Source: DATEOR01 sp963841425
GTDB taxonomy: Bacteria; Actinomycetota; Thermoleophilia; Gaiellales; Gaiellaceae
Assembly: GCA_963841425.1 (NCBI GenBank)
Contig: CAWJCL010000002.1
Span: 1,054,001-1,118,000 of the forward strand
Reading direction: 5' to 3'
DNA: 64,000 nucleotides
The position numbers and the translations under genes are program-made. Under the pieces are notes generated by a model. The model saw nothing but the letters and a program-made list of their open reading frames with translations, made no database searches and was not told the origin of the DNA. Of the stretch, positions 32,073-39,855 are shown one piece after another (position 1 is the stretch's first letter; each line of letters opens with the position of its first letter).

Positions 32073-33953
32073 GTGACCGAACGACTGGAGGCGCCGGACG
32101 CCTCGGCGCTCGTCGCCGAGCCCGAAGAGCACTTCCCCAACCACATCGAGCAGAGGACGATCGTCCTCGCCGAGCAGCGCGTGCTCTACCTCCCGGTTCC
32201 CAAGGCCGGGTGGACGACCGTGGGCTGGATCCTCGCCGAGGTTGCCGGCCTCCCCGCCGGCCTTTTCGAGCACTCGATGCTCCCGGGCGTCTCGACGTCG
32301 CTGACCATCCACGACATGAACCTCTGGGGCCACGGCTATCGGCTCGCCGACTACGAGGGCGAGGAGCGCGAGCGGATCCTGAGCGAGGACGGCTGGTTCC
32401 GGTTCTCGGTCGTACGGGACCCGGCGCCGCGCCTCTGGTCGGGCTGGCAGTCGAAGCTCCTCCTCCGCGAGCCGCGCTTCTTCGACATGTTCTGGGAGGA
32501 GCCGTGGTTCCCGCGCATCCCCGAGCAGCCGGAGGACCTGGTCGAGGACTTCCGCCGCTTCGCCGCCGCGGTAGCGGCCGGCGAGGCGGTGGACGTCCAC
32601 TGGGCGATCCAGAGCGAGCTCCTCGACCGCCTGCCGATCGAGCACGTGGGGCGGCTCGAGAAGCTCGACGAGATCCTGGCGCTGCTGCGCGAGCACGTCG
32701 GCGGGGCCAACTGGCCGGCGGAGCAGCGACAGGAGAACCGCACGCCGGTCCCTCTGCCCCCGGCCGCGTACGACGAGGAGGCCGCGGCGGCTCTCAACGG
32801 CCATTACGCGGAGGATTTCCAGCGCTACGGCTACGAGCCGGTCGCTTCGGCCGCGGGCGCAGCCGGCATGAAGACGTGGAGCGAGCGAGTCGCTCCGCTG
32901 CTCCCGATCATCAAGGACACGATCGACAAGCACGCCCGCATCGGGCAGCTCCACCAGGTCGCACGGCGCGTGCAGTTCCTGGAGGAGCGGCTCGAGAACC
33001 GCTCCTCGCGCCAGGTCGGGCATGCGAGCTCACCGGTCCTCACGAACCTCGAGAACCACACCGACTTCAACGTCGTCTGGGGCTGGTCCGAGGCCGACAC
33101 GACCCCGGGCTTCACCGCCGTCGTCCGTGCGAAGAACGAGGCCGAACCACTGCCCTGGGTCCTGCCGCCCCTTCTCCGTGCCGTCGAGCGGATCGTGCTC
33201 GTCGACAACGGCTCGACGGACGGCACGCCCGAGGTCGCGCGGCGCGTGGCGGAGGAGTGCGCCGCCGCCGAGCGCCTCGAGGTGCGCTCCTATCCCTTCT
33301 CGGTCGCGCGCTGCGGAGAGGAGCACCTCGGGACCCCACCCGAATCGGTGCACAGCCTCGTCTACTTCTACAACTGGTCGTTCTCGCACGTGCGCACGGG
33401 CTACGCACTGAAATGGGACGCGGACATGGTGCTCACCGACTCGGCCGCCGGCGTCCTCCGCGACCTCGCCTGGCAACTGGAGGCCGACCAGGTGGTCGTG
33501 AAGATCCCGCGCTATCCGCTCTACGTCGTCGACGAGCGGCGCGCGTTCCTCGACGTCGGCATGTCGAACACGGAGCCCTGGGCGTGGCCCAACCGGCCGG
33601 GCTACAGCTTCGTCAAGGCGATGGAGTGGGAGCAGCCGCTCTGGCCTGCCACGCTGCCCACCCTCGTCCTCCCGGACTGGTCGTGCATCGAGCTGAAGCG
33701 GCTCGACGCGGACGAGTTCTCGCACTGGTCGCACACGGATTTCGGCCAGAGCGCGCGCACGCGCAGGAAGCGGCGCGAGTGGGACGTCTTCAACTCCCTC
33801 GCCCACGGCGCGGAGGCACCCGAGGGCGTCATCTCCGTGGAGGCGCCGGAGAGCGTGCACGTCATCGAGCACGTCCGCTCCACCGTCCTCCCCGAGATGG
33901 CGGCCAAGCGGGGCGACTTCGGCGCGCGGCTCATCCGCCAGCTGACGGCCTGA
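32073..33953 (+). CDS. Bifunctional sulfotransferase-GT2 glycosyltransferase fusion (6 of 6)
   Basis: 626 residues. Residues 1 to about 270 form a sulfotransferase-like domain with YLPVPKAGWTTVGW (about 38-51) as phosphosulfate loop and SVVRDPAPRLWSGW (about 111-124) as the second site. A helical linker (about 275-330) has coiled-coil character (HQVARRVQFLEERLENRS). A GT2 domain follows with FTAVVRAKNEAE (about 346), VLVDNGSTDGTPEV (about 375-388) and KWDADMVLTD (about 446). Two catalytic domains in one chain suggest sugar addition and sulfation of the same residue or of neighbours. The GTG 32073 start is set by GGAGGTGA just upstream. Intactness of both active sites is inferred from motifs only. 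Confidence 0.82.
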   Translation: MTERLEAPDASALVAEPEEHFPNHIEQRTIVLAEQRVLYLPVPKAGWTTVGWILAEVAGLPAGLFEHSMLPGVSTSLTIHDMNLWGHGYRLADYEGEERERILSEDGWFRFSVVRDPAPRLWSGWQSKLLLREPRFFDMFWEEPWFPRIPEQPEDLVEDFRRFAAAVAAGEAVDVHWAIQSELLDRLPIEHVGRLEKLDEILALLREHVGGANWPAEQRQENRTPVPLPPAAYDEEAAAALNGHYAEDFQRYGYEPVASAAGAAGMKTWSERVAPLLPIIKDTIDKHARIGQLHQVARRVQFLEERLENRSSRQVGHASSPVLTNLENHTDFNVVWGWSEADTTPGFTAVVRAKNEAEPLPWVLPPLLRAVERIVLVDNGSTDGTPEVARRVAEECAAAERLEVRSYPFSVARCGEEHLGTPPESVHSLVYFYNWSFSHVRTGYALKWDADMVLTDSAAGVLRDLAWQLEADQVVVKIPRYPLYVVDERRAFLDVGMSNTEPWAWPNRPGYSFVKAMEWEQPLWPATLPTLVLPDWSCIELKRLDADEFSHWSHTDFGQSARTRRKRREWDVFNSLAHGAEAPEGVISVEAPESVHVIEHVRSTVLPEMAAKRGDFGARLIRQLTA

Positions 33954-33957
33954 GGCG

Positions 33958-35404
33958 ATGTCGCACGAGCCCCTGGCACACGCCGCAGCGGTGGTGGGGG
34001 CCTTCGGAGCCTGCGGGCTCCTGCTCGCGCGAGAACGGCTGCTCTTCTTCGGTGGGCTCGCGCGCGCTCGTCGCGTCCGAGGCGGGGCTCGCGTACGCCC
34101 TCGTCCCGGACGCGCCCAGCCTTCTGACGGCCTCCGCGGCGCGGTTCGGGGCGCTCGCCGCCGCGGTGCTCCTCGGGATCGCGCTCGCCGCAGCCTTCGT
34201 ACGCTACCCGGCCGCCGCACCGGTGGCGCTCCTCGTCGTCGCGCCGTTCCGACTCTCGGTCGGGCTCGGGAGTCAGGAGGCGTTCCTCCTCCTCCCTCTC
34301 TACGCCGTGCTCGCGGCGGCCGCCGCGGCCCTCGCCTACCGCGTCCTGAGAGGCGGCGAGTTCCCGGCCGTCCCGTACCTGATCGCCGGGCCCACCGCCA
34401 CGCTCGTCGCGCTCTCGGGGATCTCGCTGCTCTGGGCGAAGGACCTCCGGGCGGGAACGATCGAGCTCGTCTTCTTCTTCTTTCCGTTCGCGGTGCTGCT
34501 CTCGATTCTGGCCCTCACACGGACGCGGGACTGGACGTGGCGCGCGCTCGCGACCGCGCTCGTGGCCGTGACCTCGCTCTTCGCCGCGGTCGGCGTCTAC
34601 CAAGCCTGGTCGCACACGGAGATCCTCGCCAAGCAGGACGTCCAGCTCGCGAACGCCTACTCGGCGTTCTTCCGGGTGACCTCGGTCTTCCAGGACCCGA
34701 GCGTCTACGGCCGCCACCTCGTGCTCGGGATCGTCGTGCTCCTCACCGCGCTCTGGCTCGGACGAGTGCGGCCCGCGGTCGGCCTTCCCGTCCTCGGCCT
34801 GCTCACGCTCGGCCTCTACTTCTCCTACTCGCAGACGAGCTTCGTCTCGCTCTTCTGCGGCGTGCTCGTCGTGGCGCTGCTCGCCGGCGACCGGCTGACC
34901 CGCCGCGTGGTGGGCGGAGTGTCCGCGGCGCTCGTCCTCGCGGCGGGAGTCGTCGTCCTCGCCGAGGGCGGCGGAGACTCGGCGCGCCAGGTGACAAGCG
35001 ACCGGCTTCCCCTCTTGCAGGTGACCTGGCCGGTCTACGCTGCTCATCCGGTCGTCGGGGTGGGCATCGGCTCGCAGCCGCTCATGAGCCGGAAGGAGGA
35101 GGACGCGCACAGGCAAAAGAGCAAGAACGTCTCGCACACGACTCCGCTCACCGTCGCGGCCGAGCTCGGCACGATCGGGCTCATCGCCTACCTCGTCTTC
35201 CTCACGGCCCTCGGCCGGGCGATTCTCGAGGCGTGGCGCCGGTACCGGCCACTCGGCCTCGCGCTCGCGGGGTGTCTCACCGCGCTCGTCGTCCAGTCCC
35301 TCTTCTACGGCGGCTTCTTCGAGGATCCGTTCGTCTGGGGAATCGCAGGCGTGGCGGCCGCGGCGCTGACCTTCCTGCCGGCGAGGCCCGCCGCGCCGGC
35401 CTAA
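33958..35404 (+). CDS. O-antigen ligase/polymerase (Wzy_C-like) membrane protein, apparent frameshift
   Basis: About 480 residues and many helices. The diagnostic Wzy_C-type region reads YFSYSQTSFVSLFCGVLVVA, then HPVVGVGIGSQPLMSR and SHTTPLTVAAELGTIG. The downstream frame is open only to the N-terminal GTG 34052. An ATG at 33958, four bases after the GT2 stop, encodes MSHEPLAHAAAVVGAFGACG and LLLARERLLFFGGLA in the other frame, a perfect first-helix start. The frames meet at the CG run near 34059-34068 (CTCGCGCGCGCTC), where removing one base joins them as GGLAALVASEAGLAY. Either a one-base indel or a shorter protein from 34052. It would polymerise the glycan or ligate it to its carrier outside the membrane. 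Confidence 0.8.
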
Positions 35405-36063
35405 GGGTTCGCCACGGAGACGGGCACGGGCTCCGACCGATTGCCCGCCTTGTCGACGGCGACGAGCGTCAGCCCGCTCGCGGGCGGGACCCCGGGCGGC
35501 TGCCACGTCAGGCGCTCGACACCACCGGGGCGTTTGCCGGTGCGCGCCGCCTTCTTGCCGTCGAGAAGAAGGCGCGCCCGTCCGCCCTCGTTCGTCCGGT
35601 AGCGCACGACGATGCCTTCGTCGGTCGTCACCGCCTCGAGGATCCGCACGTGGGGCGCCACCGTGTCGACCAGGATCGTCTTCGGGATCAGGATCGTCCG
35701 CCGCTCGTGCTCGAGGCGCACCTTGAGTCGGTAGAGCCCGTCCGGGACGATCTGACCCTCGTCGTCGCGGCCGTTCCAGTCGTAGGAGACACGTCCTGCC
35801 TTCGAGTCCTGCGCGTCGGCGAGCGTGGCGACGTGGGCGCCGTCCGAGTCGACCACCGAGACGTCCAGGCGCTCGGGCCTGCGGAGCAGGAGCGACACTG
35901 TCGAGCTCGCGTGGGAGCAGCCGCAAGTGGGGGAGAGATGGCGCTCGAACTGCGGCTTCGCCACGGGCGAGGCCGCAAGCTTAAGGCGCTCGGTCCGCGT
36001 GAATGCCGCGGCGCTCCCGACGAGGAGTGCCACGGCAAGCACGATCAATGCAGTCCGTCCCAC
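35401..36063 (-). CDS. Secreted FlgD-Ig-like domain protein
   Basis: 220 residues. A signal peptide or anchor (TALIVLAVALLVGSAAA) is followed by HLSPTCGCSHASSTVSLLL and a FlgD/Ig-like beta sandwich (VSVVDSDGAHVATL; YDWNGRDDEGQIVPDGLYR). A second Ig-like region follows (VLVDTVAPHVRIL; RYRTNEGGRARLLLDG; VAVDKAGNRSEPV). Such domains stabilise surface or secreted proteins and bind no known ligand. A GTG 36063 start is used, and TAGCAT lies 10 bases before it. The stop overlaps the O-antigen ligase stop (CTAA). The function is unknown; the same domain type ends the glycosidase at 56009. Confidence 0.75.
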   Translation of the reverse strand: MGRTALIVLAVALLVGSAAAFTRTERLKLAASPVAKPQFERHLSPTCGCSHASSTVSLLLRRPERLDVSVVDSDGAHVATLADAQDSKAGRVSYDWNGRDDEGQIVPDGLYRLKVRLEHERRTILIPKTILVDTVAPHVRILEAVTTDEGIVVRYRTNEGGRARLLLDGKKAARTGKRPGGVERLTWQPPGVPPASGLTLVAVDKAGNRSEPVPVSVANP

Positions 36064-36083
36064 TCGAAGACGGATGCTACGGG

Positions 36084-37223
36084 CTACCCGTTGCGGTACG
36101 CCTCGACGAGGATCTGTGCAACCTCGGGGCGCGAGAACTCCGCGGGCGGGAGCTCGCCCTGCGAGAGCAGCTCGCGCACCTTCGTCCCCGAGAGGAACAC
36201 GTGGTCCTCGCCCGAGTGCGGGCACGTCTTCGGCGTCGCCATCTGGCCGCAGACCTTGCACCAGAACGAGTGCTCGAAGAACATCGGCTCGATGTCGAGC
36301 TCGTGCGGCTCGAGCTCGTCGAAGATGAGCTGCGCGTCGTAGGTGCCGTAGTAGTCCCCGACACCGGCGTGGTCGCGGCCGACGATGAAGTGCGAGCACC
36401 CGTAGTTCTTGCGGCAGATCGCGTGCCAGATCGCTTCCCGAGGGCCGGCGTAGCGCATCGCGGCCGGGAAGGCCGAGACGACGACACGGTCGCGCGGGTA
36501 GTAGCCGTCGATGAGGACCTCGTACGCCTTCACGCGGGTCGAGGCGGGCACGTCGTCCGACTTCGTCTCGCCGACGAGCGGGTGGATGAGAAGCCCGTCG
36601 ACGGTCTCGAGCGCGCACTTGGTCAGGTACTCGTGGGCCCGGTGGATCGGGTTGCGAGTCTGGAACCCGACGACCCGCTTCCAGCCGCGCTCGGCGAAGA
36701 GGGCCCGCGTCTCCCGCGGATCCTTGTGCAGCTCGGGGAACGACGGCTCCTGCCGCTCGAAGACGGTCACCTGCCCGGCGACGTAGCGGTCCGGCTGGCC
36801 GAAGAGCCGTGCGACGCCGGGATGGGCGTCGTCCGTCGTCCGGAAGCAGCGCTCTGCCTCACGCTCCTTGTCGTAGGAGTAGACCTCCTCGACCTCGAGC
36901 ACGGCGAGCGGCCGGCCGCTCTCGTCCGCGAGCGCGATCCGGTCTCCGCCCGGCTCGTTCTCGACGGCCAGGCAGACGGGCAGCGCCCACGGCAGGCCGC
37001 CGGCGAGGCGCATGTCCTCGACAACGCGCTCGTAGTCGGCCGACGACATGAAGCCCGTAAGAGGCGAGAGCGCGCCCGAGGCGAGCATGTCGAGGTCGGC
37101 GAGCTCGCGCGGCGAGAGCCGGACGGCCTCGAGGGAGGACAGGTCGCCGGGCCGCTCGCCCATCCGGTCGACGAGCGCGCCGCCGTGCGGCTTGATCAGG
37201 TGGTCGGCGGTGACGGTGCTCAC
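36084..37223 (-). CDS. sat: ATP sulfurylase (sulfate adenylyltransferase)
   Basis: 379 residues of the monomeric/homo-oligomeric Sat type. The ATP-binding motif QTRNPIHRAH is at 188-197 and GRDHAG at 282-287. A CxxC-x8-CxH zinc knuckle (C322, C325, C334, H336) is as in several bacterial and archaeal Sat enzymes. The enzyme makes APS and pyrophosphate from ATP and sulfate. GTG 37223 shares GTGA with the APS kinase stop, so APS production and phosphorylation are coupled. There is no CysD/CysN in the window. Confidence 0.96.
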   Translation of the reverse strand: MSTVTADHLIKPHGGALVDRMGERPGDLSSLEAVRLSPRELADLDMLASGALSPLTGFMSSADYERVVEDMRLAGGLPWALPVCLAVENEPGGDRIALADESGRPLAVLEVEEVYSYDKEREAERCFRTTDDAHPGVARLFGQPDRYVAGQVTVFERQEPSFPELHKDPRETRALFAERGWKRVVGFQTRNPIHRAHEYLTKCALETVDGLLIHPLVGETKSDDVPASTRVKAYEVLIDGYYPRDRVVVSAFPAAMRYAGPREAIWHAICRKNYGCSHFIVGRDHAGVGDYYGTYDAQLIFDELEPHELDIEPMFFEHSFWCKVCGQMATPKTCPHSGEDHVFLSGTKVRELLSQGELPPAEFSRPEVAQILVEAYRNG

Positions 37224-37819
37224 GCGTTCACCCCGGCCGGCGCGAGACCCATCTCCTCGAGCCTCGCGATGACGGCCTGCGCGCTCTCCTCGGGCGAGGC
37301 GCCCTCGGTGTCGATCACGATCTCGGCGTTCGCGGGCTCCTCGTAGGGGTCGTCGACCCCGGTGAAGCCCTTGATCTCACCGGCGAAGGCCTTCTCGTAG
37401 AGGCCCTTCACGTCGCGACGCGCGCATTCCTCGACCGACGCGCGCACGAAGACCTCGACGAACGGCCCCTGCTCCTCGACCATGTCACGTGCCGTGCGTC
37501 TCGTCTCCTCGTATGGGGAGATGGCGGCGCAGATGACCGCCGCGCCGTGGCGAACGAGCCGCGACGCGACCCAGCCGATGCGCTCGATGTTCGTGTCGCG
37601 GTCCTCCTTGGAGAACCCGAGGCCCTTGGAGAGATGCGTGCGCACGGTGTCGCCGTCGAGGTACTCCACGATCGCCCCGCGCTGGTCGAGCTCAGGGCCG
37701 ACGAGATGCGCGATCGTCGTCTTGCCCGAGCCGGAGAGACCCGTGAACCAGAGGCAGAAGCCTCCTCCGCGCGTCTCACCCGACTCCGGGTGCTCGTGGC
37801 CATAGATGTGTTCCGTCAT
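37220..37819 (-). CDS. cysC: Adenylylsulfate (APS) kinase
   Basis: 199 residues, usual length. Walker A is GLSGSGKT (27-34); EYLDGDTVRTHLSKGLGFSK and DRDTNIERIGWVA bind APS, and FVRASVEECARRDVKGLYEK is the lid region. It phosphorylates APS to PAPS, the sulfate donor for sulfotransferases. ATG 37819 shares ATGA with the cysH stop. With six sulfotransferases less than 20 kb away, PAPS supply is probably its main role here. Confidence 0.96.
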   Translation of the reverse strand: MTEHIYGHEHPESGETRGGGFCLWFTGLSGSGKTTIAHLVGPELDQRGAIVEYLDGDTVRTHLSKGLGFSKEDRDTNIERIGWVASRLVRHGAAVICAAISPYEETRRTARDMVEEQGPFVEVFVRASVEECARRDVKGLYEKAFAGEIKGFTGVDDPYEEPANAEIVIDTEGASPEESAQAVIARLEEMGLAPAGVNA

Positions 37820-38511
37820 GCGTTCCTTTCTTCTCCGAGATGAATGCCACATTCCAGCTTGTCGGACCCGGCCCAGCGGCCGGCCCGCTCCTCCTCGTCG
37901 GGCCGCGTCGGCCGCGTGCAGGGCATGCACCCGATCGAGCGGTAGCCCGCGTCGTGGAGGGGGTTGTACGGAATGTCGTTCGCCATGATGTACGCCCAGA
38001 CGTCTTCCTCGCTCCAGTCGGCCAGCGGCTGGATCTTCCAGACGCCGTACCGCTCGGAACGCTCGACCTTCCGGGCGGTCGCCCGTGAGGGCGACTGGTC
38101 GCGCCGGATGCCTGAGACCCAGGCATCGTACGGGCGCAGCGTTTCGATCAGCGGCTCGACCTTCCGGATATGGCAGCAGCGGTCCGGGCTCGACTCCCAG
38201 AGGTTCGGCCCCTCGCGCTTGTGCTGCTCGGCGATCGTCAGCACCTCGGGCCGGATCAGCGTGAGCCCATAGCGCTCGACGATGCGCTCGCGCGTCTCGT
38301 AGGTTTCCTTGAAGAAGAGGTGCGTGTCGAGCTCGACCACGTCCATGTCGAGCCCGAGCTCGGAGGCCAGGTGGACGAGCACGGACGACTGCTTCTGCCA
38401 GGAGCAGCTCAGGCAGAGCCGGTCGCCGAACTCCTCGGCCGCCCAGACGAGGACGTCCTCGGCCGGGAGCGCCTCGATCTGCGCGTCAGTCCGCGAGAGC
38501 CGCGTGCTCAC
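37816..38511 (-). CDS. cysH: APS reductase, [4Fe-4S] type (CysH family)
   Basis: 231 residues. The PP-loop is SCSWQKQSSVLV (35-46). Two Cys pairs, C112-C113 and C195/C198, match the cluster ligands of assimilatory APS reductases, and C221 in ECGIH is the catalytic thiol. Enzymes lacking the pairs use PAPS instead, so this one should use APS and release sulfite and AMP. It overlaps comA by 26 bases. No sulfite reductase is in the window. Confidence 0.93.
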   Translation of the reverse strand: MSTRLSRTDAQIEALPAEDVLVWAAEEFGDRLCLSCSWQKQSSVLVHLASELGLDMDVVELDTHLFFKETYETRERIVERYGLTLIRPEVLTIAEQHKREGPNLWESSPDRCCHIRKVEPLIETLRPYDAWVSGIRRDQSPSRATARKVERSERYGVWKIQPLADWSEEDVWAYIMANDIPYNPLHDAGYRSIGCMPCTRPTRPDEEERAGRWAGSDKLECGIHLGEERNA

Positions 38512-39274
38512 TCAGCAAGAGCTCCTTCAGCGTGTCGGAGCGGAGCCCGAGGCGAAGCGTCTCGAGCGGGATCACTTCCGAGGGCGGGATGTTCCCGAGG
38601 TTGACGTCGGGCCCGTACTTCTGGATGAACCACGCCTGCGAGCGCGTGGTCGGCGCCTCGAAGACGATGTCCGAGAGGTCGAGCTCGTGGACGATCTCGT
38701 CGATCAGGCCGGTGCGCATATCGCCGGAGGAGCGGAAGATCCCGGCCGTCCCGCCCTCGCGGGCCTCCGTGATCACCTTCCAGGCGCCGGCCTCGAGATC
38801 TTCCTTCAGCCACTGCACCCACTGGTAGGGAGCGAAGACGACCTCGGAGTCCTTGGAGCCGACCTCCGACATGACGGTGAAGTCCTGGGCGAGCTCGGCG
38901 ATGAGCTCGAGTTTGCGCTCGCGGGGGATGTCGATTGTCCCGTCGGACACCTCGACGTGCGAGAGGCGGTTGTCTTCGAGCCAGCGCCGGTACTCGTCGA
39001 GCTTCCCGCGCGCGACGACGGCCTCGAACAGCGTGCCGCCGCAGACAACCGGTGTGTCGAAAGAGCGGTAGAGCGCGATCTTCTTTTCGAGGTTGCGCGT
39101 CACGTACGACGTGCCCCACCCGAGCTTGACGATGTCGACGTAGTCCCCGGCGGTGTCGAAGAGGCCTTCGATCTCGCGCAGGTTGAGGCCCTTGTCGATC
39201 ACATGCGTGAGGCCCTTCGTGCGCGGCTTCGGGGGCCGGGCCGGAAGGTCCAAAAAGCCGTTAAAGCCGGGCAT
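38486..39274 (-). CDS. comA: Phosphosulfolactate synthase (ComA family)
   Basis: 262 residues, near full length, with the ComA TIM-barrel landmarks KGLTHVIDKGLNLREIEGL, DYVDIVKLGWGTSYV and VSDGTIDIPRERKLELI. EVGSKDSEVVF and EAREGGTAGIFRSSGDMRTG follow. The family joins sulfite to phosphoenolpyruvate giving (2R)-phospho-3-sulfolactate, the first step of coenzyme M synthesis in methanogens and of sulfolactate formation in some bacteria. Overlap with cysH (26 bases) and fumarase beta (14 bases) fixes it in the sulfur operon. No comB phosphatase or comC dehydrogenase is present in the window. Confidence 0.92.
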   Translation of the reverse strand: MPGFNGFLDLPARPPKPRTKGLTHVIDKGLNLREIEGLFDTAGDYVDIVKLGWGTSYVTRNLEKKIALYRSFDTPVVCGGTLFEAVVARGKLDEYRRWLEDNRLSHVEVSDGTIDIPRERKLELIAELAQDFTVMSEVGSKDSEVVFAPYQWVQWLKEDLEAGAWKVITEAREGGTAGIFRSSGDMRTGLIDEIVHELDLSDIVFEAPTTRSQAWFIQKYGPDVNLGNIPPSEVIPLETLRLGLRSDTLKELLLSEHAALAD

Positions 39275-39851
39275 ACAAGTCCTCCAATCGCTTCTTCGCT
39301 GCCTCCTGCACGTCGTGGAAGAGCGACGTGCCGTGGGCGTCGATGCCGACGGTGAGCGGGCCGAAATCCTTGACGCGGAACTTCCAGAGGCACTCGGGCA
39401 TGAGCTCTTCCCAGGCCACCTCTTCGATCTCCTCGATCTGCGTGGTCTCGAGCGCCGCCGCCCCGCCGACGATCGCGAAGTAGACCATGCCGTGCTTCCT
39501 CATGGGCTCGATCGCCTCGTCGGGAAGCCCGCCCTTGCCGCAGATGGCGCGCACGCCGAAGTCGCGGCCGAGCGGCTCCGTGAAGCGCACCATCCGCGCG
39601 CTCGTGGTCGTCCCGATGGAGACCGGCTCGTAGCGTCCCGGGCCGATCTTGCGGACTCCCGGCGCAGTGTGCAGGAGCAAGGCGCCGCGGAGGTCCATCG
39701 GCGGCTCGACCCCCTGGTCGAAGATGCGGATCTGCGTGCGGTCGCGGATGCCGATGATGTGGCCGTCGACGAGCACGGAGTCGCCGGCGCGGAGCGAGCG
39801 GATCGTCTCCTCGTCGGCCGGGAACTGGATTCTTCGGTCCGTTACGGTCAC
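39261..39851 (-). CDS. Class I fumarate hydratase, beta subunit (or L-tartrate dehydratase beta)
   Basis: 196 residues, the Fumerase_C domain on its own: GDSVLVDGHIIGIRDRT near the N-terminus, then SIGTTTSARM, ICGKGGLPDEA and YFAIVGGAAAL. Two-subunit class I enzymes of archaea and many anaerobes split as here. The alpha subunit gene ends 4 bases upstream. The reaction is fumarate to malate, with a [4Fe-4S] cluster carried by alpha. Co-transcription with a flavoprotein and comA is unusual for a TCA enzyme. Confidence 0.93.
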   Translation of the reverse strand: MTVTDRRIQFPADEETIRSLRAGDSVLVDGHIIGIRDRTQIRIFDQGVEPPMDLRGALLLHTAPGVRKIGPGRYEPVSIGTTTSARMVRFTEPLGRDFGVRAICGKGGLPDEAIEPMRKHGMVYFAIVGGAAALETTQIEEIEEVAWEELMPECLWKFRVKDFGPLTVGIDAHGTSLFHDVQEAAKKRLEDLYARL

Positions 39852-39855
39852 GCGG

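Noticed and set aside
33602..35926. 774-codon minus-strand frame over the O-antigen ligase-like gene
   Set aside because: Extremely charged low-complexity translation; only its plus-strand counterpart has membrane helices and family motifs.
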